Source: Streptomyces fradiae
GTDB taxonomy: Bacteria; Actinomycetota; Actinomycetes; Streptomycetales; Streptomycetaceae
Length of the DNA: 64,000 bases
Reading direction: 5' to 3'
Assembly: GCF_041270065.1 (NCBI RefSeq)
Contig: NZ_CP065958.1
Coordinates: 6,944,001-7,008,000, forward strand
Below, in pieces: positions 15,271-22,494 of the stretch. The notes under the pieces are model-generated. The model was not told the DNA's origin, made no database searches, and saw nothing but the letters and a program-made list of their open reading frames with translations. Each line of letters opens with the position of its first letter. Position 1 is the first letter of the stretch. A program made the position numbers and the translations under genes.

Positions 15271-18207
15271 TCATTCGGTGACGCGGACCGCGAGGGCCGG
15301 GCGGATGGCGGCCGCGCGCCGTGCTGGTCCGATCGTGGCCAGGAGCGACGCGACGAAGGTGGCTGCCGCCAGGCCGCCGACGCTGGCCCATTCGACGGGG
15401 AACCCTCCTTCGAGGCCCTCGAATGCGGCGCTGTTCCGGTACATCAGCCAGGTCGTCAGCACGCCCAGCAGCGATCCGAGCACGATTCCCTCCACCGCGA
15501 CGAAGGCACTCTCCCCCAGGAAGGACCGCTGGACGGTCCGCGCCCGGAAGCCGAGGGCCCGGAGGATTCCGATGGTGCGGCGGCGTTCGCGTACGGCTCG
15601 GACCATGACGACACCGAGGCCGGTGATGCCCACGCCGAGGCCGAGGACGAGGAAGCCCTGCATGAGGCGGAAGAAGGCGGTGCTGGAGTCGAACTGGCGG
15701 CGGATGTCCGACTCGATGGGCGTGGCGACCAGGCTGGACGACAGCTGCTCGCCCTGCAGGCGGGTCGCCAACGCGTCGGGTGCGGTGCCAGGGCTGGTTC
15801 TCACCAGTGCGGAGGCGTTCTGTGCCTGGTTGCCGAAGAGTTCGTGCGTGGCCCGCACGCTCATCACCACGGGGTAGGTGGTCGAACTCGCGCCGGTGCC
15901 CGGGTAGAAGACCATGCCGTTGCTGAGCACGCCGGCGATGACCTTCTGTTCGCTGCGGCCCGTCCGGGGATCCGTCAGCGTGAGGGTGTCCCCGGGGTCG
16001 TAGTAGTCGCCGGCCGGGCCGCCGGTGCTGCCGAAGAAGCCGTCGAGCACGACGTAGCGGGGGTCGGAAGCCAGGGCCCGCCATACAGCGGGGTCGTCGG
16101 CCAGGCCGGGCAGCCGCTCGCGGAACGTGATGCCGGTGATCGCCCCGTCGGGTACGCCGACGACAGCGGTGTCCAGGGGCTGAGGGCTGCGACCACCCGG
16201 ATCGGTGGCCCGTCCCGTGGCGTTGAGCAACGGTGTCACGGCGGAGATCCCGGCGGCCGACGGGCCGCCGCGCAGATCGGAGACGAGCCGATCGCCCGCG
16301 ACCTCGGGGTTGTAGTCCAGCCGAAGGGAGTATCCGGCGGTGGCATCGGCGACGACGCCGTCGACGCCGGCACGGAGAATGCCCGAGATCTCCGTCAGGA
16401 GCACCAGGACGAACACGATCAGCGTGTACATCACCAGCGTCGCGCCGGTCCTGAAGCGCTTGGCCAAGGGGTACGCGACCGCGAGCCGCGCCGCGAGGCC
16501 ACCCTCCGTCGGCCGCCGGAGGAGCCGCCGTACGGGGCGGAGCAGGGTCTTCTGGTTGTCGCTGACGAGCACCACGGCGGAGAAGGCGGCCAGGGCGCCC
16601 TGGATGACGTACACGGACATCGACGGCGTGTCGAAGATCCGGGGACGTATGACGGGCGCCAGGAGCGTCCAGGCCAGCACGGTCCCGGCGACCAGGGTGG
16701 TGACCGTGTGACGGGGAAGGACGCGCAGCAGCGCCGGCGCGGCGAAGGCGAGGGCGAGCGCCGGCAAGAGGTACGTCGCGTCGGGCTGGCTGCGTGCCAC
16801 GGCCGGGACGGCCGTGAACCCGCACAGGACGGCCAGGGTGGTGGAGACCGCGAGCAGACGGCGGCGTGGACCCTGTCCGGGCGTGGCGGGGAGGTCGCGG
16901 ATGGCGGCGATGATGTTGAACCTGCTGATGCGCATGCTGGTCGTGAGGATCGCGGCGAAGGCGATGAGCAGGCCCATGGCCAGTCCGTTGAGGACGCTGG
17001 TGGGTGTGATGGCGAAGGCAATGCGGATGCTGCTGCCGCCGACCGACCAGCCCTGGAAGATCTGCGCCGCCACCACGGCGACACCCCAGCCGACCGCGAC
17101 CCCGATGGCCACGCCCGGCAGCGCGGACAGCAACGCGTACGTCGCCCCTTCGAGGGTGAAGGACCCGACCAGCCGCGAGCGCTTCATCCCCACGGCCCGC
17201 ACCATGCCCATCTGGGACTTCCGCTCCTCGCCGAGCATCACGAAGATGTTCACTAGCAGCAGGGCGCCCGCGATGATGCTGAAACTGCCGATCATGAGGA
17301 ACAGGGCTCCGAGGGAGTCCCCGGCCTGCTTGGCGTCCCGCAACACGGTGTGCTTCGGAGTGTCGATCGCCGTCTGGCCGGCGAGCGGGCCCAGAGCCTG
17401 CCGGATGTCGGTGGTCACGTGTTCGGTCAGGGCTTCGCCGCTCTCGACGCCGCCCCGGTTGGACACGAAGGTGACCGAGCGCGGCTCCGTGCCCGAGGCC
17501 CGGGCGGCGGCGTCCAGAGCCTGCGGCGGGAGGAAGATGTCGCGGTTCAGCCTGCCGCCGAGGCCCACACCGGCGAGGCCCTGCTCCGGGACCACACGCT
17601 CGACCCGGTACGTCTGGGGTGCGCCGAACAGGTACACCGTGATCGGGTCACCGGCTCCCACACTCAGGGACCGGGCCAGCGGCTCGTTGACCACGACCTG
17701 ACCGGGCTTCGGGTTCGGTCCGTCGAGACCGGAGTCGCCACCTGGCGCGCCGAACCGCGATGCCTTGTCGAAGTCCATCTGCCAGGCCAGGACGCGCGGC
17801 TCGGCGACCTTGCGGCCGCCGGCACCGCTGACGGCGGATGCCTGCGCGGCCCCGGCATTCAGAACACCGTCGACATCGGGATCGCCGACCAGGCCGGCCA
17901 GGCGTTCCGTGACGACGCGCCCGGTCGGTCCAGGGGGTGCGACGACGCGCTCGTCCACCGGCCCCAGAGTGCGGTACGCCTCCTGGCGTACGGAGAAGTT
18001 CAAGGTGTCACCGACGACCAGGGCGCCGATGACGATGGCCGTGCCGAGCATCGATCCGCCGATCACCAGCGCTGCCTCGGTGCGCCGGCGGGCGACCTGC
18101 CGGAAGGCCAGCCGTCGTGACACCGGCTGCCGTACGGCCACCAGCACCAGGGCCGCGAGGGCGAGCGCGAGGGCGCTGAGCAATGGGACGAGGAGGTTCG
18201 GGTACAT
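15271..18207 (-). CDS. ABC transporter permease, FtsX/MacB family
   Basis: A 978-residue permease with two FtsX domains. The first membrane helix is at the N-terminus (LLSALALALAALVLVAV). The two FtsX signatures are MGMVRAVGMKRSRLVGS about a third of the way in and TIGILRALGFRARTVQRS near the end, with large extracytoplasmic segments before each. The length fits double-FtsX permeases of lipoprotein or peptide export systems. It starts 2 nt after the ATPase stop, in one operon. Substrate unknown. Confidence 0.9.
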   Translation of the reverse strand: MYPNLLVPLLSALALALAALVLVAVRQPVSRRLAFRQVARRRTEAALVIGGSMLGTAIVIGALVVGDTLNFSVRQEAYRTLGPVDERVVAPPGPTGRVVTERLAGLVGDPDVDGVLNAGAAQASAVSGAGGRKVAEPRVLAWQMDFDKASRFGAPGGDSGLDGPNPKPGQVVVNEPLARSLSVGAGDPITVYLFGAPQTYRVERVVPEQGLAGVGLGGRLNRDIFLPPQALDAAARASGTEPRSVTFVSNRGGVESGEALTEHVTTDIRQALGPLAGQTAIDTPKHTVLRDAKQAGDSLGALFLMIGSFSIIAGALLLVNIFVMLGEERKSQMGMVRAVGMKRSRLVGSFTLEGATYALLSALPGVAIGVAVGWGVAVVAAQIFQGWSVGGSSIRIAFAITPTSVLNGLAMGLLIAFAAILTTSMRISRFNIIAAIRDLPATPGQGPRRRLLAVSTTLAVLCGFTAVPAVARSQPDATYLLPALALAFAAPALLRVLPRHTVTTLVAGTVLAWTLLAPVIRPRIFDTPSMSVYVIQGALAAFSAVVLVSDNQKTLLRPVRRLLRRPTEGGLAARLAVAYPLAKRFRTGATLVMYTLIVFVLVLLTEISGILRAGVDGVVADATAGYSLRLDYNPEVAGDRLVSDLRGGPSAAGISAVTPLLNATGRATDPGGRSPQPLDTAVVGVPDGAITGITFRERLPGLADDPAVWRALASDPRYVVLDGFFGSTGGPAGDYYDPGDTLTLTDPRTGRSEQKVIAGVLSNGMVFYPGTGASSTTYPVVMSVRATHELFGNQAQNASALVRTSPGTAPDALATRLQGEQLSSSLVATPIESDIRRQFDSSTAFFRLMQGFLVLGLGVGITGLGVVMVRAVRERRRTIGILRALGFRARTVQRSFLGESAFVAVEGIVLGSLLGVLTTWLMYRNSAAFEGLEGGFPVEWASVGGLAAATFVASLLATIGPARRAAAIRPALAVRVTE

Positions 18208-18209
18208 GG

Positions 18210-18956
18210 TCAGCCCATGGGGAAGTCACGGATCGCGGCCGGAGCGGTGACGGCCTGGCGGACGTCGTCGACCAGTTGCCCGTCGCGCATCCGGATCAGC
18301 CGGGGGACACGCGCGCCGATGGCGCTGTCGTGCGTGACCAGGACGATCGTCTGGCCCTCGTCCTGGTTGAGCTCGCACAGCAGGTCCATGACCTGGTCTG
18401 CCATCGCGCTGTCCAGGTTGCCCGTCGGTTCGTCCGCCCAGACGATGGCCGGACGTCCGGCGAGGGCGCGGGCGATGGTCACCCGCTGCTGTTCACCGCC
18501 GGACATCTCGCTCGGCCGGTGCTCGACCCGGTGGCCGAGGCCCACCCGGTCGAGCATCTCCAGGGCTCTGCGGCGCGCCTCGCGCGGCCGGGTGCCCACG
18601 AGCAGCAGGGGCAGTTCGACGTTCTCCACGGCGGAGAAGACGGGGATGAGGTTGAACGCCTGGAAGACGAAGCCCATGGTGTGGGCCCGGTGCTCCGTGC
18701 GCGCGGCGTCCGACATGGCGAACAGGTCGTGACCGTCGACCTCCACCCGACCGCCGTCGATGTCGTCGAGTCCCGAGAGACAGTTCAGCAGCGTGGTCTT
18801 TCCGGAACCGGACGGACCCATGACCCCGACCATCTCGCCGCGGCGTACGAGGAGGTCCAGGTCGAGCAGGGCGGTGACCGCGACGGAGCCCGTCCGGTAG
18901 ATCTTGCGTACCCCGGTGGCGACGAGGAGTGCCCGGTCGGTGTTCATGGTCTCCAT
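18210..18956 (-). CDS. ABC transporter ATP-binding protein (LolD/MacB type)
   Basis: A 248-residue ATPase. Walker A GPSGSGKTT, Q-loop FVFQAFNLIP, signature MSGGEQQRV, Walker B IVWADEPTGNLDS and the switch His in VTHDS are all intact. GGAGG 5 nt before ATG 18956 decides the start; the frame extends further upstream without a ribosome site. It partners with the double-FtsX permease downstream. A GGGGCCG-type palindrome lies 49 bp upstream. Confidence 0.94.
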   Translation of the reverse strand: METMNTDRALLVATGVRKIYRTGSVAVTALLDLDLLVRRGEMVGVMGPSGSGKTTLLNCLSGLDDIDGGRVEVDGHDLFAMSDAARTEHRAHTMGFVFQAFNLIPVFSAVENVELPLLLVGTRPREARRRALEMLDRVGLGHRVEHRPSEMSGGEQQRVTIARALAGRPAIVWADEPTGNLDSAMADQVMDLLCELNQDEGQTIVLVTHDSAIGARVPRLIRMRDGQLVDDVRQAVTAPAAIRDFPMG

Positions 18957-19004
18957 CCCAACCTCCGGAGGAAGCGCTGCGCTACGGCCACCCAGGCCCG
19001 ACAA

Positions 19005-19019
19005 GGGGCCGAAGGGCCC
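19005..19019 (-). promoter_or_regulatory. Palindromic box upstream of ABC transporter operon (candidate DevR/OsdR site)
   Basis: GGGGCCGAAGGGCCC matches the GGGnCCG-NN-CGGnCC pattern seen at eleven other promoters in the window. It is a single copy lying 49 bp before the ATPase start and 26 bp after the narK stop. Confidence 0.45.
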
Positions 19020-19044
19020 AATCGCCGTGACTTCGCCGCTGCGA

Positions 19045-20259
19045 TCAGGCGTCAGCGGTCGCTCGGGCGCGTCTGCGGACAGCGGTGGCGGCCAGGGTGC
19101 CCGCGGCCGTCGCGGTGACAGCGAGGAGGACGAACCCCCACGTGTAGTCGTGGGCGATGCTGTCGACCGCTCCCATCACGAGGGGTGGGAAGAAGCCTCC
19201 GAGACCGCCCGCCGCCCCGACAACTCCCGTCACCGAGCCGACCCGCTCGGCCGGAACCAGACGTGCGACGAGCGCGAAGACGGCCCCGGACCCGGCTCCC
19301 AGGCCGGCGGCCATGCCGAAGAAGGCCGCCGTTCCCACCGGGACCAGGCCCGCCTCGAACGCCGCGACCAAGGCGCACGCCGAAACGACACCGTACGAAA
19401 CAGTCAGTACGGGGACGGGGTGAGTACGGTCCGAGAGCCAGCCGCCCACCGGCCGCATCGCCACGGCGAGGACGACGAATCCCGCCGTCCGCAGTGCCGC
19501 GTCGGAGCGGCCGAGCTCGTAGGCCCGGGTGAGGTAGGTCGGGAGGTAGACGCTGAACGCGACGAACCCTCCGAAGGACACGGCGTACAGGAACGCCAGC
19601 TGCCAGGTGGCCGGCGTCCGCATGGCCAGCGCCGTGCGCGACACCATCGAGCCCGTCGCCGTCGCGCGTCCCGGACGGTCGCGGAGCAGGAACCGGGCCA
19701 CCGCGGCGTACACGGCGAGGCAGCCGGCCACGAGATCGAAGGGGAAGGCGCGCCCGACGGCGTCGGCGAGCTGGACGGTGGTGAACGCCGACAGGGCCGT
19801 ACCACCAGTGCCGATGCCGAAGATTCCGAGGGCGACACCCCGCCGTGCGGGTGGGTACCAGGCGTTGACGAACGGTACGCCGACGGCGAAGGCCGTACCC
19901 CCGAGCCCGAGGAGGAAGCCGCCTACGAGCACCTCGGCCAGCGAGTCGGCCAGGTGGCCCAGATACAGCACGGGCAGGATCGTCAGGGCCGCGACGAGGG
20001 GGAAGACCCGGCGTGCACCCCAGCGGTCTGTCAGCGCTCCGGCCGGGATCCGGCCGAGCGCGCCGACCACCACGGGCACGGCGACCACCAGCGACTGCTC
20101 GAAGGAACTGAGGGCGAGGTCGTCCCGGAGCCGCGGGCCGAGCGGGGCCAGCAGGGCCCAGGCCCAGAAGCAGAGCGCGAACCCGGTGGTGGCGAGGACA
20201 AGCATCTGCCACGGTCGCGGCGCGTCCGCAACCGGTCGGCTTCCCGTGTTCCGGACCAT
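19045..20259 (-). CDS. narK: NarK-type nitrate/nitrite MFS transporter
   Basis: A 404-residue MFS protein with about 12 membrane helices. LTDRWGARRVFPL is the MFS loop 2-3 motif; GIFGIGTGGTALSAF resembles the glycine-rich nitrate signature of the nitrate/nitrite porter family. GGGAGG lies before ATG 20259. A 1166-residue open frame continues upstream but is only the antisense of the formate dehydrogenase gene. No nitrate reductase is in the window, so nitrate/nitrite exchange for a reductase elsewhere, or formate/oxalate transport, remain options. Confidence 0.8.
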   Translation of the reverse strand: MVRNTGSRPVADAPRPWQMLVLATTGFALCFWAWALLAPLGPRLRDDLALSSFEQSLVVAVPVVVGALGRIPAGALTDRWGARRVFPLVAALTILPVLYLGHLADSLAEVLVGGFLLGLGGTAFAVGVPFVNAWYPPARRGVALGIFGIGTGGTALSAFTTVQLADAVGRAFPFDLVAGCLAVYAAVARFLLRDRPGRATATGSMVSRTALAMRTPATWQLAFLYAVSFGGFVAFSVYLPTYLTRAYELGRSDAALRTAGFVVLAVAMRPVGGWLSDRTHPVPVLTVSYGVVSACALVAAFEAGLVPVGTAAFFGMAAGLGAGSGAVFALVARLVPAERVGSVTGVVGAAGGLGGFFPPLVMGAVDSIAHDYTWGFVLLAVTATAAGTLAATAVRRRARATADA

Positions 20260-20361
20260 CGTGACCTCCCGGCAGTGATCCGCGTGGGCAGCGTGTGCCC
20301 TGCCGCTTCCCACACTCCGGCCGCCAGGATCTCGGTCCCAGGGGCCACTCGTTCCCTTCCG

Positions 20362-20397
20362 TGACCGTGCGGCCCTGCGGCATGGGCCGGTCGGCCC
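20362..20397. promoter_or_regulatory. Tandem palindromic boxes between narK and the formate dehydrogenase operon
   Basis: TGACCGTGCGGCCC (20362-20375) and GGGCCGGTCGGCCC (20384-20397), 22 bp apart. The second is a perfect palindrome. They lie about 103 bp before narK and 95 bp before the SHOCT/FDH operon, so one site pair could serve both directions. Confidence 0.6.
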
Positions 20398-20445
20398 TGT
20401 GCGGGGCGCCCCGAGCAGGGCACGGTGGGAGTGACGGACAGGACG

Positions 20446-20472
20446 CGGGCAGGAGTGTCCGGCTCCTGCCCG
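20446..20472. promoter_or_regulatory. Hairpin just upstream of the formate dehydrogenase operon
   Basis: CGGGCAGGAG (20446-20455) pairs perfectly with CTCCTGCCCG (20463-20472) around a 7-nt loop; GGAC/GTCC can extend the stem with a bulge. It ends 10 nt before the ribosome site of the first gene, so it could act as an operator or as an RNA element in the leader. No T-run follows. Confidence 0.5.
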
Positions 20473-20491
20473 TCCGCCGTCGGGAGTGTGA

Positions 20492-20755
20492 GTGGCGATG
20501 ATGTTCTGGTACGGCAACGGCATGAACGGATGGGGCTGGTTCGCCATGTCGGCCGGGATGGTGCTGTTCTGGGGGCTGCTCATCACCGTCGCGGTGATGC
20601 TCTTCCGCTCACTGGACCGCGCCGCGGAACGGCCTCGGGATTCCGGCCCGGCGGCGTCGGCCGAGCAGATCCTGGGCGAACGACTGGCGCGCGGTGAGAT
20701 CGACGAGGAGGAGTACCGCCGGCGCCTGACCGCCTTGCGCAGCGCGGGACCGTGA
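20492..20755 (+). CDS. Short membrane protein with SHOCT domain
   Basis: An 87-residue protein: a Met/Gly/Trp-rich start (MMFWYGNGMNGWGWF), one membrane helix (GMVLFWGLLITVAVMLF), a linker, and a C-terminal SHOCT motif (AEQILGERLARGEIDEEEYRRRL). SHOCT domains are oligomerisation modules. GTG 20492 is used because GGGAG ends 5 nt before; ATG 20498 is an alternative. The stop overlaps the next GTG (GTGA), tying it to the formate dehydrogenase genes. A role in membrane placement of the complex is only inference. Confidence 0.85.
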   Translation: MAMMFWYGNGMNGWGWFAMSAGMVLFWGLLITVAVMLFRSLDRAAERPRDSGPAASAEQILGERLARGEIDEEEYRRRLTALRSAGP

Positions 20756-22494
20756 CCGGTCGGGATGCGGGCGCGGGCGCGGCCGCTCACCCTGGGACCA
20801 TGGCCGGTCGGATGCCCGGGGAGCCGGGCCGACGCCCCGACGCGCTCCGTGAGCTGACCGCTCGGCACGGAGGGCGCGGAGGGCTGTTGCCGGCCGCGCT
20901 GGAGCGTGTCAGGGCGGGCACCGCCGAAGAACCCGAGGAGTGGGCGCCCCAGGTCGCGGCGGCAGCCGGACTCCCGGCCGCCGCGGGACTCGGCCCCGCC
21001 ACCTTCTTCGCCGATCTCGCCGCCCCGCGCGGCGAGCGGCATGTGCGGGTGTGCACGGCCACGGCGTGCTTCGCCGCGCGGGGCGGGGAGCATCTGGCGG
21101 AGGTGGAACGCGCTCTCGGCGTGGTGGCGGGCACGGTCGACGAGGCGGGTTCGACCTCGCTGCAGACCGTGCACTGTCTCGGCTACTGCTACGCGGGCCC
21201 CGCCGCCCTCGACGGCACCCTGCCCCGTACGGGCCCGGACCTGGCCGACCAGCTCCGCGGGCGGACGGAACCGCGCACGCCGGGCATCCCCGCGGCCGAC
21301 ACCACCGGGGCGCCCGTCCTGCTCGCCGGGATCGTGGGAGGGCAGGACGCCTGGGACGTGTGGCGCCGGGCGGTGGCCGGACTGCGGCCCGACGACGTAC
21401 GGCGGGAGACCGCCGCCTCCGGACTCCGTGGGCGGGGCGGCGCCGGTTTCCCGGTGGCCGACAAGTGGGCCGCGGCGGCGGGGAAGCCGGGAGCGGTCGT
21501 CGTCGCCAACGGGGACGAGGGCGACCCGGGCTCGTACGCCGACCGGCTGCTCATGGAGGAGGACCCCGAGCGCGTCCTCGCGGGACTCGCCCTGGCCTGC
21601 TTCGCCTGCGGCGCCGGGCGCGGGACCGTCCTGGTGCGCTCCGAGTACCCGAGGGCCATGGCCCGGCTGCGCCGGGCGGTGGAACGCGCGACGGAGGCGG
21701 GCGACCTGGCTCCTTCGGCCGGGGCGGCCGGTCCGCGGCCGTTCGTCGAGGTCGTCGAAGGAGCGGGTTCCTACGTCTCCGGCGAGGAGACCGCCCTCAT
21801 CGCCCGCCTCGAAGGCGCCCGCGGCTGTGCGCGCCCCCGGCCGCCCTACCCCACGGACCACGGCCTGTGGGACAGGCCGACCGTGGTCAACAACGTGGAG
21901 ACCCTGGCAGCCGTGCCCTGGATCGTCGCCCACGGCGGAACGTCCTACGCCCGACGCGGCGTGCCGGACGAGACCGGCACCAAACTGGTCTGCCTGTCTG
22001 AACGCTTCGCCCGGCCCGGGGCGTACGAGGTCGAACTCGGCACTCCCATGGGCGAGGTCGTCACCCGGTTCGGCGGTGGTCTCAAGGACGGGCGCGAGCT
22101 CGTCGTCCTCCAGATCGGCGGACCCCTCGGCGGCTTCCTCGCCGGGACCGCCCTCGACGTCCCGCTCACCACGGCGGCGCTCGCCGAGCACGGCGCCGCC
22201 CTCGGCCACGGCGGCATGGTCGCCTTCGACGCCGACACCGATCCGCGCGAACTCATGAGCCACATCTGGGAGTTCGCCGCCGACGAGAGCTGCGGAGCCT
22301 GCTCGCCCTGCCGGGTCGGCACCCGGCGAGGGCTCGGACTCGCGCGGGACCGGGGCGGTCCGGGGGAGACCTACGAGCGACTGGCACGGCTGATGGGCGA
22401 GGCGAGCCTCTGCGCCTTCGGCCGCCGTGTCCCCGCCGCCGTCCGCAGCCTCGCCCGCGCCTACGGGCCGGCCCTGGAAGGATGGGACCGATGA
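20752..22494 (+). CDS. Formate dehydrogenase NAD-reducing subunit (NuoE-NuoF fusion type)
   Basis: A 580-residue flavoprotein. The N-terminal ~150 residues are a thioredoxin-like NuoE domain with [2Fe-2S] cysteines in CTATACFAARGG and CLGYCYAGPA. The NuoF part has the NAD loop GRGGAGFPVADKW (about 225), the FMN segment NGDEGDPGSYADR, an SLBB-like region and C-terminal [4Fe-4S] cysteines in ESCGACSPCRVGT plus SLCAFG. It should pass electrons from the catalytic subunit downstream to NAD+. GTG start overlaps the SHOCT gene's stop; its own stop overlaps the next ATG. Confidence 0.92.
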   Translation: MTGRDAGAGAAAHPGTMAGRMPGEPGRRPDALRELTARHGGRGGLLPAALERVRAGTAEEPEEWAPQVAAAAGLPAAAGLGPATFFADLAAPRGERHVRVCTATACFAARGGEHLAEVERALGVVAGTVDEAGSTSLQTVHCLGYCYAGPAALDGTLPRTGPDLADQLRGRTEPRTPGIPAADTTGAPVLLAGIVGGQDAWDVWRRAVAGLRPDDVRRETAASGLRGRGGAGFPVADKWAAAAGKPGAVVVANGDEGDPGSYADRLLMEEDPERVLAGLALACFACGAGRGTVLVRSEYPRAMARLRRAVERATEAGDLAPSAGAAGPRPFVEVVEGAGSYVSGEETALIARLEGARGCARPRPPYPTDHGLWDRPTVVNNVETLAAVPWIVAHGGTSYARRGVPDETGTKLVCLSERFARPGAYEVELGTPMGEVVTRFGGGLKDGRELVVLQIGGPLGGFLAGTALDVPLTTAALAEHGAALGHGGMVAFDADTDPRELMSHIWEFAADESCGACSPCRVGTRRGLGLARDRGGPGETYERLARLMGEASLCAFGRRVPAAVRSLARAYGPALEGWDR

